Below are positions 33,748 to 41,990 of a stretch of 64,000 nt of DNA, one piece after another. Source of the DNA: Psychrobacillus faecigallinarum (GTDB lineage Bacteria > Bacillota > Bacilli > Bacillales_A > Planococcaceae); NCBI RefSeq assembly GCF_014836595.1, contig NZ_JACSQO010000003.1:45219-109218 (forward strand), given 5' to 3'. Under the pieces are notes generated by a model. That model was not told the DNA's origin and searched no databases. It saw only the letters and a list, made by a program, of their open reading frames with translations. Positions within the stretch are counted from its first letter, which is position 1. The number at the start of each line of letters is the position of its first letter. A program made the position numbers and the translations under genes.

Positions 33748-33769
33748 CTGTTAGTTTGGAGGTTTTGAA

Positions 33770-34570
33770 ATGGTTCGCCTTTTTACAGAGGATTTGTCTA
33801 TAGTTTACGGCGAAAAACTCATAGTGAAGGATCTTTCTGTACAGATTCCCGATCAAAAAATTACGACGATTATCGGACCTAATGGCTGTGGAAAATCCAC
33901 CCTACTAAAAGCTATCACTCGGATTATTCCCCATCACTCTGGCTCCATTGTTCTAGATGGCAAAACAGTCTCAAGGGAAAACACTAAAGTACTAGCTAAA
34001 AAGATGGCGATCCTTCCTCAAACTCCTGAGAGTGCAAGTGGACTCACAGTTGGAGAGCTTGTGTCATATGGTCGATTCCCCTATCAAAATGGGTTTGGAC
34101 GCCTAAGCCAAAAAGATTATGAAGTAATTGATTGGGCTTTGGAAGTAACTGGGACGATCAATTTTAAATATCTACCAGTAGATTCACTTTCAGGCGGACA
34201 ACGCCAAAGAGTATGGATTGCTATGGCTCTTGCACAGGAAACCGAAATCATCTTTTTAGATGAGCCAACCACTTATCTGGATATGGCACACCAATTAGAG
34301 GTATTAGAGCTTTTACAAAAATTAAATCAACAAGAAAAGAGAACAATTGTAATGGTTTTACATGATTTAAACCAGGCGGCTCGTTTTGCTGATTATATAA
34401 TTGCACTAAAAGGTGGACAAATTGTTAAAGCCGGAGATAGCAATGAAGTTATTTCAAAAGATGTGTTAAGAAATGTGTTCCAAATTGATGCAGAAATAGG
34501 TAAAGATCCCCGAACAAATAAACCTATGTGCATCACTTATAACTTACTTAAGGGAGAATATAAAAAATGA
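33770..34570 (+). CDS. Iron-siderophore ABC transporter, ATP-binding protein
   Basis: A 266-residue FecE/FhuC-type ATPase. Walker A GPNGCGKST is near residue 38, the signature LSGGQRQRVWIAMALAQ near 140, Walker B IIFLDEPTTYLD near 160, and the H-loop VLHDLNQAARFADY near 196. It powers Fe3+-siderophore uptake from the cytoplasmic side. It is first in a four-gene operon and overlaps the binding-protein gene by 4 bp (ATGA). Regulation by Fur is expected from the box upstream. Confidence 0.95.
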   Translation: MVRLFTEDLSIVYGEKLIVKDLSVQIPDQKITTIIGPNGCGKSTLLKAITRIIPHHSGSIVLDGKTVSRENTKVLAKKMAILPQTPESASGLTVGELVSYGRFPYQNGFGRLSQKDYEVIDWALEVTGTINFKYLPVDSLSGGQRQRVWIAMALAQETEIIFLDEPTTYLDMAHQLEVLELLQKLNQQEKRTIVMVLHDLNQAARFADYIIALKGGQIVKAGDSNEVISKDVLRNVFQIDAEIGKDPRTNKPMCITYNLLKGEYKK

Positions 34571-35496
34571 AAAAGCTATTAATGCCGTTTTTAATTTTAC
34601 TTATATTAACATTAGCTGCTTGTAATAGTGATGAGTCTAGTAATACAGACGCAAATAGCAATAATGATAAAAATGAAACTGATACTATTACATATGAATC
34701 CGAGGAAGGCCCTATCGAAGTTCCTGCAAATCCGAAACGTGTGGTAGTAGTCTCTACCTATGCGGGAAATGTAGCTTCACTTGGAGTAAACATTGTTGGT
34801 GTGGACGCTTGGGCTAAATCAAATCCTCAATTTAATGAATACTTTGCGGATGTAGAAGAGATTTCAGAAGAAAATCTGGAAAAAATCATTGAATTAGATC
34901 CTGATTTAATCATTGGACTTTCCACTGCTCAAAATCTTGATAAATTAAAAGAGATTGCTCCTACAGTAACTTTCACATATGGAAAAGTAGACTACTTGGA
35001 ACAGCAATTAGAAATAGGAAAGTTATTAAACAAGGAAAAAGAGGCTCAGGAATGGATTGATGATTTTAAAGAGCGTGCACAAAAAGCTGGCGAAGAAATA
35101 AAAGCAAAAATTGGGGACGATGCAACTGTTTCTGTCATTGAAAATTTTGACAAACAAATTTATGTTTTCGGCGATAACTGGGGACGAGGGACAGAAATTC
35201 TCTATCAGGAAATGAATCTAGCAATGCCTAAGAAAGTACAGGAAATGGCTTTAAAGGATGGATATTATGCCTTATCATTAGAAGTTCTTCCTGAATATGC
35301 AGGAGACTATATCATTTTCAGCAAGGTTTCCACTCAAGATAACTCTTTCCAAGAAACAGATGTATATAAAAATATTCCTGCAGTAAAAAACGGACGTGTC
35401 TTTGAGGCAAATGCAGAAGAATTTTATTTCAACGATCCAATTTCATTAGATAATCAGCTAGAATTTTTTAAAGAACAATTTTTGAACAGTAAATAA
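34567..35496 (+). CDS. Fe3+-siderophore-binding lipoprotein
   Basis: A 309-residue substrate-binding lipoprotein. The signal (LLMPFLILLILTLAAC) ends in the lipobox LAAC, followed by an Asn/Asp/Ser-rich linker. The FhuD/FecB-type fold has the conserved PKRVVVVSTYAGNVASLGV and LDPDLIIGLS, and a connecting long helix (about 165-185). It catches siderophore-bound iron outside the membrane. The specific siderophore is not readable. It overlaps the upstream ATPase gene by 4 bp. Confidence 0.94.
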   Translation: MKKLLMPFLILLILTLAACNSDESSNTDANSNNDKNETDTITYESEEGPIEVPANPKRVVVVSTYAGNVASLGVNIVGVDAWAKSNPQFNEYFADVEEISEENLEKIIELDPDLIIGLSTAQNLDKLKEIAPTVTFTYGKVDYLEQQLEIGKLLNKEKEAQEWIDDFKERAQKAGEEIKAKIGDDATVSVIENFDKQIYVFGDNWGRGTEILYQEMNLAMPKKVQEMALKDGYYALSLEVLPEYAGDYIIFSKVSTQDNSFQETDVYKNIPAVKNGRVFEANAEEFYFNDPISLDNQLEFFKEQFLNSK

Positions 35497-35558
35497 ATAT
35501 GTTGGAGGGATTCATATTAGGAATTCCTCCTTCTTCATGTTAGGAAAGGAATAATAAT

Positions 35559-36557
35559 ATGAAATCTTCTGCGCATTTCAGTTTAAAATTTTTAATCGGG
35601 GGCCTGTTGCTTATTGTTGTGTTTTGTTTAGCTTTGGTGCTCGGAGCTGCTCAAACAACTGTGCAGGATGTATGGAATGCTGTTTTCTCTACTATCAAAA
35701 GTGATTCTATTAATATACTGCGAGAAATCCGTCTTCCTAGAGAAGTTGGAGCAGTTTTAGTAGGGGCTGCTCTGGCAATTTCAGGAGCTATTATGCAAGG
35801 TATAACACGAAATCCTTTAGCGGATCCTGGTTTGTTAGGTCTGACCTCAGGAGCAAATGCTGCGTTAGCGGTAACTATTGCCCTTCTTCCTGCAACCAAT
35901 TACTTGGGTATTACAATCGCCTGCTTTATAGGCTCTGCTGTGGGTGCCATCATGGTTTTTAGTATAGGGGCAGCAAGAAAAGGAGGTTTTTCTCCTTTAC
36001 GTATTGTTCTTGCGGGGGCTGCAGTTTCTGCTTTCCTGTATGCAATTGCAGATGGAGTAGGTATCTATTTTAAAATCTCTAAGAATGTGTCTATGTGGAC
36101 TTCAGGAGGCTTAATAGGTACATCTTGGAGTCAGCTACAAATAATCTCCCCTTTTATTATTTTAGGGATATTGGTTTCACTGCTTCTTTCCAGACAGCTA
36201 ACAATTTTAAGTTTAAATGAAGAGGTAGCAGTTGGTCTTGGGCAAAGAATACTTTTAGTGAAAATGGTACTCTTCATAGTGGTTATTTTACTTGCTGGAT
36301 CTTCGGTGGCACTTGTAGGGAACATGGCTTTTGTTGGGCTGATGGTTCCACATATAGTTCGAGCTATTGTTGGAACGGATTATCGATTCATCATCCCTAT
36401 GTCAGCAATAGTAGGAGCCATTCTTATGGTTCTTGCCGATACGATTGGGCGCACCATAAATATGCCTTATGAGACTCCTGTTGCTGCAATCATTGCTATA
36501 ATGGGCTTACCCTTCTTTCTAATCATCGTACGAAAAGGGGGTAAAGTATTTCAATGA
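35559..36557 (+). CDS. Iron-siderophore ABC transporter permease 1 (FecCD family)
   Basis: A 332-residue BtuC/FecCD permease with about nine to ten membrane helices. The family motif GITRNPLADPGLLGLTSGAN is near residue 85, and AFVGLMVPHIVRAIVGTDYR near 260 is the ATPase-coupling region. It pairs with the next gene, which it overlaps by 4 bp (ATGA), to form the membrane channel. Its ATG follows AGGAAAGGA. Confidence 0.95.
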   Translation: MKSSAHFSLKFLIGGLLLIVVFCLALVLGAAQTTVQDVWNAVFSTIKSDSINILREIRLPREVGAVLVGAALAISGAIMQGITRNPLADPGLLGLTSGANAALAVTIALLPATNYLGITIACFIGSAVGAIMVFSIGAARKGGFSPLRIVLAGAAVSAFLYAIADGVGIYFKISKNVSMWTSGGLIGTSWSQLQIISPFIILGILVSLLLSRQLTILSLNEEVAVGLGQRILLVKMVLFIVVILLAGSSVALVGNMAFVGLMVPHIVRAIVGTDYRFIIPMSAIVGAILMVLADTIGRTINMPYETPVAAIIAIMGLPFFLIIVRKGGKVFQ

Positions 36558-37561
36558 TTCATCCAAAAACAATAAAAAAACAACGAATACTATTTTTTAG
36601 TCTTCTTGCTTTAATCTTATTAACGGCTTTTCTAAGCGCTGGAATCGGCTACTCTTCCCTATCCTTTAACCGGTTGTTGCCAACTATTCTAGGGAATGGG
36701 TCTTTTAAAGAGGAATTTGTATTTTTTTCTGTTCGCTTACCTAGAATTATTATTACCTTATTAGCCGGAATGGCTTTAGCTCTATCCGGTGCAATTTTGC
36801 AGGGAGTTACTAGGAACGATTTGGCTGATCCCGGAATAATTGGGATAAATTCTGGGGCTGGTGTTGCAATTGCTGTTTTCTTTCTCTACTTTCCTATACA
36901 GCCTGGCTCCTTCATATATATGCTTCCTCTTGTAGCATTTTTAGGAGCTTTAATAACAGCATTTGTCATTTATATTTTTTCCTATAATCGAGAAATTGGA
37001 TTGCAGCCTGTTCGTTTAGTTCTCATTGGTGTTGGTTTTTCAATGGCTCTTTCGGGATTAATGATTGTTATTATTTCCTCTGCGGAGACGCAAAAGGTCG
37101 ACTTTATAGCTAAATGGCTAGCAGGTAATATATGGGGAGCTGATTGGCCATTCATTTTAGCTCTTCTTCCATGGCTCATTGTTTTAGTTCCTTTTACTAT
37201 GTATCGTGCTAATCGCCTAAATCTCTTAGGTTTAAGTGAGCCCGCTGCAATTGGAGTAGGCGTCTCTATTGAAAAAGAACGTATTATTTTTCTTTTAGTA
37301 GCAGTAGCTCTAGCTGCGTCAGCAGTTAGTGTAACTGGAGGAATTGCTTTTATAGGACTCATGGCTCCACATATAGCAAAGTCTCTTGTAGGCCCACGTC
37401 ATCAGCTGTTTTTGCCTATTTGTATTCTTTTAGGTGGCTGGTTGCTTCTGTTAGCAGATACTATCGGAAGAAATGTTATCGAGCCGAGTGGCATCCCTAC
37501 CGGAATTGTAGTCGCGTTAATAGGCGCACCTTACTTTATGTATTTGTTATTAAGGAAATAA
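36554..37561 (+). CDS. Iron-siderophore ABC transporter permease 2 (FecCD family)
   Basis: A 335-residue second FecCD permease. It carries the same motifs as its partner (GVTRNDLADPGIIGINSGAG near residue 90; AFIGLMAPHIAKSLVGPRHQ near 272) but its sequence clearly diverged, which is typical of heterodimeric siderophore channels. It is the last gene of the operon. No terminator is obvious after it; a family A repeat begins 46 bp downstream and may end transcription. Confidence 0.95.
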   Translation: MIHPKTIKKQRILFFSLLALILLTAFLSAGIGYSSLSFNRLLPTILGNGSFKEEFVFFSVRLPRIIITLLAGMALALSGAILQGVTRNDLADPGIIGINSGAGVAIAVFFLYFPIQPGSFIYMLPLVAFLGALITAFVIYIFSYNREIGLQPVRLVLIGVGFSMALSGLMIVIISSAETQKVDFIAKWLAGNIWGADWPFILALLPWLIVLVPFTMYRANRLNLLGLSEPAAIGVGVSIEKERIIFLLVAVALAASAVSVTGGIAFIGLMAPHIAKSLVGPRHQLFLPICILLGGWLLLLADTIGRNVIEPSGIPTGIVVALIGAPYFMYLLLRK

Positions 37562-37606
37562 ATGATTTTTTTAGAAAAAGCATATGTATATTAAATCAAA
37601 GTGAGT

Positions 37607-37733
37607 GATTTCCGCTTTAGTCGGACGCTTTCCGCGGGGTGAGCGATAAGCCATACCCGTCGCTTACGCGTCGTTTGGGATGGCTTATCTGTCTCACTCA
37701 TCCCGCTGGAGTCGCCGCCTGTCGCTCCAATCA
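37607..37733. repeat. Family A dispersed palindromic repeat, copy 3 (best)
   Basis: GCGGGGTGAGCGATAAGCCA and TACCC on the left pair with GGGATGGCTTATC and CTCATCCCGC on the right, forming a long imperfect hairpin around GTCGCTTACGCGTCGTTT. Outer parts TTTCCGC..GACGCTTTCC and GGAGTCGCCGCCTGTCGCTCC extend it. The remaining gap to 38000 is AT-rich with no gene. Confidence 0.8.
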
Positions 37734-38000
37734 ACAAAAAATAAATTGCTTGCAACAAAACAAGCTACTACATAATTATTTCATTTTTATTCTAGTTCAC
37801 TAAACTAGAATATCTTCGAGCTTTAAGAATAGTAATTGCGCTTTGGTTATGGCTATCAAATTGTAAATGTAACCTCAAAGGTTGTTTTGTTACTTTCAAC
37901 ACCAGATTTGTCCGTAATGGTAATATATTATTTATAAATTTCTCCGCTCAATAAAAACGTCATGAGCATTAGGTCTTGATCTATTTAGAATGTCTATATA

Positions 38001-38034
38001 AAAAAAGATAGTGTGATTTCACACTATCTTTTTT
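38001..38034 (-). terminator. Terminator of the phosphodiesterase gene
   Basis: A 16-bp stem AAAAAAGATAGTGTGA / TCACACTATCTTTTTT directly after the stop. Confidence 0.9.
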
Positions 38035-38035
38035 A

Positions 38036-38761
38036 TTATTTTCGATTATTTAAGTAGTCTAGCATTTTCTTTGGATAGTCAGTAAAAATGGCATCTATTC
38101 CTACTGACATTAACATATCCACATAAGCCTCTTCATTTACAGTGAAGACGCGTACTTTTTTTCCACTTGCTACTGCTTCTTGTCCCATTCTTCTAAATAC
38201 CGTCGGAAAGAAAGTGTGCAAGGCATCCGCTCCTACAGCCTCCGCATATAAATGTGGGGCCACCATCACTTCCATGAATAAGATAGCTGTCTCCACCTCT
38301 GGAGCCTTCTCTTTAAAACTTTGTATCATTTCATGATTAAAGGAGGAAATAACGACACGATTTACTAATCTATAATCTCTTAACATATTGATTGCTTTCT
38401 CTTCCATTCCTTCGTATGGAAAAACGTCAGACTTCAATTCAATATTAATATGATGATGAGTATCCTTAAACACATATAAAACTTCTCTTAGAGTGGGGAT
38501 CTTTTCACCTTTAAATTTTGATGAGAACCATGCACCAAAATCGTAGGATTCTAATTGCGCTAGCGTCATATCCTTCACATAACCTTGTCCATTGGAAGTT
38601 CGATTAATTTTCTCATCGTGGATAACTACAAGTTCTCCATCTTTTGTCATATGAACATCAAATTCTACTCCATGTACAGGTAAAGCTGCTGCTGCTTTAA
38701 AGGCCGAAATAGTGTTTTCAGGATGCGTTCCAGATGAGCCTCTATGTGCATAAATTTTCAT
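38036..38761 (-). CDS. Glycerophosphodiester phosphodiesterase
   Basis: A 241-residue GDPD enzyme without signal peptide, so cytoplasmic (UgpQ-like). It cleaves glycerophosphodiesters to glycerol-3-phosphate and an alcohol. Active-site parts are visible: AHRGSSGTHPENTISAF (residues 4-20), GVEFDVHMTKDGELVVIHD (E/D ligands and second histidine, 35-53), and INIELKSD near 110. The ATG follows a GGGAGG site. No transport genes are next to it. Confidence 0.93.
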   Translation of the reverse strand: MKIYAHRGSSGTHPENTISAFKAAAALPVHGVEFDVHMTKDGELVVIHDEKINRTSNGQGYVKDMTLAQLESYDFGAWFSSKFKGEKIPTLREVLYVFKDTHHHINIELKSDVFPYEGMEEKAINMLRDYRLVNRVVISSFNHEMIQSFKEKAPEVETAILFMEVMVAPHLYAEAVGADALHTFFPTVFRRMGQEAVASGKKVRVFTVNEEAYVDMLMSVGIDAIFTDYPKKMLDYLNNRK

Positions 38762-38934
38762 AATATACCTCCCTCATATTTGTTATAGTTAGTATATCTT
38801 TTGATGGAACAATATGTAAATGGATTTTATTATCATGTCCTGACTAACCTAACCTTTGTCTGAAAATGCGACTTGCTAAAGCGAGATAAATGTAATTTCT
38901 CTTCAAAAAAACCTCTTATATAAAGAGGCAGGTT

Positions 38935-39102
38935 CTATATTCTCGGTGGAATCTTTATGTATTTACGCTTAGGTGGACGAGTTTTTTTTAATATCATCCA
39001 TTGTAGAGTGATTTGAATTTTTTGTTTTACGTGGGTAATCCGCATTGAATGTAACCTTTTGTCTGAATTTTTCATTGTTACATGATGTTCGTTTAACCCC
39101 AA
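38935..39102 (-). CDS. Small basic protein, 55 residues, unknown
   Basis: TTG 39102 follows AAAGGAGAG at a good distance and opens MGLNEHHVTMKNSDKRL, then WMILKKTRPPKRKYIKIPPR to a stop at 38937-38935. It is rich in lysine and arginine with a Pro-Pro-Lys-Arg C-terminus. It lies in an otherwise empty 520-bp gap, with a palindrome upstream. I do not recognise it. The ribosome site is the main support. Confidence 0.45.
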   Translation of the reverse strand: MGLNEHHVTMKNSDKRLHSMRITHVKQKIQITLQWMILKKTRPPKRKYIKIPPRI

Positions 39103-39122
39103 TAAGATCTCTCCTTTACGAT

Positions 39123-39140
39123 TGAATGTTTATACATTCA
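39123..39140. promoter_or_regulatory. Palindrome, possible operator
   Basis: TGAATGTTTATACATTCA has 7-bp arms around TTAT. It lies 21 bp in front of the small basic gene, overlapping a TATAAA-like -10 on the minus strand. Confidence 0.4.
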
Positions 39141-39249
39141 TCTTATAGTGATAGTATGAAAAGAATATAGTGGTTATGTTTAGACTTTGTAAATGTTATC
39201 TTAATCTTCCGTGTTCAGCTCAATTAGTGTTATTAATTCACTGTACAAA

Positions 39250-39281
39250 AAAGGGTGATCCAGTTTCTTGGACCACCCTTT
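39250..39281 (-). terminator. Terminator of the multidrug exporter/GNAT group
   Basis: AAAGGGTG-TCCA / TGGA-CACCCTTT with TTTTTTG on the minus strand, directly after the GNAT gene. Confidence 0.8.
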
Positions 39282-39284
39282 CCT

Positions 39285-40160
39285 TTAATTTTTTCTTCTA
39301 TAAAAAAGAGTATGCGCTGCTGTTTGAAAGCCTTGTTTTTGATAAACTGATAGCGCTATATCATTATCGGTTTCTACATCCAAATAAACTTGTTGTTTCC
39401 CTAAAATGTATGCCTCATGCTTACACCAATTTAACAGAGCCTTTGCTACTCCCTTACCTCTTGCATCATTATGCACGGCTAAACCTGTAATCCATAGCTG
39501 TTCTTGGTTATCTACCGTCGTAGCAGTACCTAATACTTTATTAGCTTGCTTTGCAAGCATCAGCTTTCTATTTGGGGTTTGCAAATTAAAGGATATCATT
39601 TCTTTTGCTTCTTCTTGAGTGTCACCAAATGCACTCTTCAGAACATTTATAAGCTCATCTCCTTCATTTACAAAAGGAGCTATTTCAAATTCACTTTTCG
39701 TTTGTTCAGGAGCAGTATTCGCGACCATGGTAATTTCTGAAATCTCATGAGAGTATCCATTACTTGTCAGCATATCTTGACCTATCGTCGCAGTATTAGG
39801 AACTAGAGCGATAGCGGCTGTAGCTCCCCTTAGCTCTAAGTTTCTATTGAGCTCCTGGAACATTTTGCTTGCTATGCCTGCTTTTCTTGCACTCGGGAGT
39901 ACCAAGGCACTCCATTCATAATCTATTGTTCCTAAACGATCTATGGCAGTTAAAATACCGACTAATTGGTCTGAATCATCATTATAAGCTAATATGCAAA
40001 AACCTTTCAAAAAATAGTCCATTAACTCTGTAACGTTTAACAAATGACTATAATTGATTAAATCTACATGAGTAGCTTCATCCACTAATATTTTTATTTC
40101 CTCTAACGTTTCACCGTCAACTGGAATTGACACAGTCATAACTGATATGTCCATGTACAT
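39285..40160 (-). CDS. Double-GNAT acetyltransferase
   Basis: A 291-residue protein with two GNAT modules. The N-terminal module (about 1-140; LPSARKAGIASKMFQELNRN) has a degenerate acetyl-CoA loop. The C-terminal module (about 165-290) has the intact motif NDARGKGVAKALLNWCKHEA and the following YLDVETDNDIALSVYQKQGF. Catalysis is therefore expected only in the second. The substrate is unknown. The ATG follows GAAGGGAAG, and only 9 bp separate it from the ABC exporter stop upstream, so it is probably the third gene of that operon. Confidence 0.88.
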   Translation of the reverse strand: MYMDISVMTVSIPVDGETLEEIKILVDEATHVDLINYSHLLNVTELMDYFLKGFCILAYNDDSDQLVGILTAIDRLGTIDYEWSALVLPSARKAGIASKMFQELNRNLELRGATAAIALVPNTATIGQDMLTSNGYSHEISEITMVANTAPEQTKSEFEIAPFVNEGDELINVLKSAFGDTQEEAKEMISFNLQTPNRKLMLAKQANKVLGTATTVDNQEQLWITGLAVHNDARGKGVAKALLNWCKHEAYILGKQQVYLDVETDNDIALSVYQKQGFQTAAHTLFYRRKN

Positions 40161-40169
40161 ACTTCCCTT

Positions 40170-41990
40170 CTAAATCTTTGAATTCATCAGCATACTATAA
40201 AAACGACCTTGCGTATTTATAAGTTCCTCTTGTGATCCTGATTCTATCAGCTTTCCATTTTCCATGACAAATATTAAATCTGCTTTTCTTACCGTATTTA
40301 AGCGATGGGCTATTACAAAACTCGTTCTACCTTCCATCAATCTTTCCAGTGCTTCTTGTATTTTAAGCTCTGTTACAGTATCAATGCTCGAGGTAGCTTC
40401 ATCTAACAACAAGATTGCTGGATCTGCAACTAAAGCTCTTGCAATAGAAAGCAGTTGCTTTTGCCCCTGACTTATCTCACTGCCATCTGCCGATAAAATA
40501 GTATCATATCCATTAGGTAGCTTCGTGATAAATTCATGTGCATTCGCTTCCTTAGCTGCCTGAACAATTTCTTCATCTGTCGCATTTAGCTTTCCATATT
40601 GTATATTTTCTTTTACACTCATTTCAAAAAGGAATGGATCCTGCAAAACAAAAGCAGTTTGGCTTCTCAAAGTATGTCTAGGCATTTCGTCAATAGCAAT
40701 ATTATCAATTAAAACCTTACCATCATTCGCTTCATAAAAACGAGCTAATAATTGCATAATAGTTGTTTTACCAGCACCCGTAGCTCCTACTAAAGCAGCA
40801 GTCTGACCTGCCTCTACCTTGAAGGACACATTATCAATAGTTGGTTTTTCATCATCTTTATTGTATTTAAAGGTTACGTTTTCAAAAACCACATTACCTT
40901 TGAGCTTATAATCCTTATTATCTACTGCTGTATCCTTTTCTTCTGGCTCATCAATAATTGCAAAAACACGTTCAGCTCCTACAATAGCTGAGAGCACAGT
41001 ATTAAACTGGTTAGCTAAATCGTTTAGAGGTCTAGTAAATTGACGCGCATATTCTGTAAAAATAACAATTTCTCCAATAGACACATAACCATGGTAAGCT
41101 AGTACTCCTCCCGCAGCTGCAACCAATGTAAAGCTTGTATTGTTCAATAGGTTCATAACCTTAGGTATAAATCCAGAATATGTAAGCGCCCAAAATCCAG
41201 TTCGTTTTAGACGTTCACTTTTAACCGCAAATTCCTCTAGCATACGCTGCTCCTGAGAGAATGCTTTGACAATTCGCTGTCCGGAAATGGTTTCCTCAAT
41301 CATCCCATTCAATTCCCCCACTGCCTGTTGCTGTTCCTTGAAAAGTTTCGATGTTCTTTTGGTAATCCATTTCATCGCAAAGAACATTACTGGAACAATG
41401 ACTAATGTCACTAGCGTTAGTAGAGGACTTAACATTAGCATAACGACCGTAGTTCCAACTAAAGTTAAAACGCTAGAGAAGACTTGTATAAAGGAGGAGT
41501 TTAACGTCTGACTAACGTTTTCAATATCGTTAGTCATTCTACTCATAAGCTCCCCATGCTGACGCTTATCGAAAAAAGACACCGGGAGTTTTTGAAGCTT
41601 ATTAAACAAAACTGTACGAAGTCTATAGATTGTTTGCTGGGAAATTCCAATCATCCAATAGCTTTGTAAATACATTGAGATAGAAAGAAATACATAGACA
41701 ATTATTAAAATGCCAATTAAGCTTGCTAGACCTTCAAACACATTTACCGAAATATATTCATCAATAATTACCCCTATTAAATATGGTCCTAATAAGGATA
41801 GGGCTGAACTAACTACTACTAACATCAATACAACAATGAGTAAAAAGCGCTGTTCATCCACTAGCTTCCAAATGCGACTAAGCACACCCTTCCAATCCGA
41901 TGCCTTATCAATTTTCTTTTTGTTCTTCTTTTTCAAATCTTCCTTTGTTATAACCGGCTCATAGCCAAAAGGTTTACGAATGAAGTTCAT
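40170..41990 (-). CDS. Heterodimeric ABC exporter, subunit with intact ATP site
   Basis: A 606-residue half-transporter: six membrane helices (about 45-340) then a nucleotide-binding domain. Walker A GATGAGKTTIMQLL, signature ISQGQKQLLSIARALV (the LSGGQ is changed to ISQGQ) and Walker B ILLLDEATSSIDTVTE with catalytic Glu are seen. Length and pairing resemble B. subtilis YfiC, or the longer YheH/BmrD. I start at ATG 41990 (AGGAGGT); it overlaps the upstream gene by 17 bp. With that gene it should expel lipophilic compounds or drugs. Confidence 0.93.
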   Translation of the reverse strand: MNFIRKPFGYEPVITKEDLKKKNKKKIDKASDWKGVLSRIWKLVDEQRFLLIVVLMLVVVSSALSLLGPYLIGVIIDEYISVNVFEGLASLIGILIIVYVFLSISMYLQSYWMIGISQQTIYRLRTVLFNKLQKLPVSFFDKRQHGELMSRMTNDIENVSQTLNSSFIQVFSSVLTLVGTTVVMLMLSPLLTLVTLVIVPVMFFAMKWITKRTSKLFKEQQQAVGELNGMIEETISGQRIVKAFSQEQRMLEEFAVKSERLKRTGFWALTYSGFIPKVMNLLNNTSFTLVAAAGGVLAYHGYVSIGEIVIFTEYARQFTRPLNDLANQFNTVLSAIVGAERVFAIIDEPEEKDTAVDNKDYKLKGNVVFENVTFKYNKDDEKPTIDNVSFKVEAGQTAALVGATGAGKTTIMQLLARFYEANDGKVLIDNIAIDEMPRHTLRSQTAFVLQDPFLFEMSVKENIQYGKLNATDEEIVQAAKEANAHEFITKLPNGYDTILSADGSEISQGQKQLLSIARALVADPAILLLDEATSSIDTVTELKIQEALERLMEGRTSFVIAHRLNTVRKADLIFVMENGKLIESGSQEELINTQGRFYSMLMNSKI

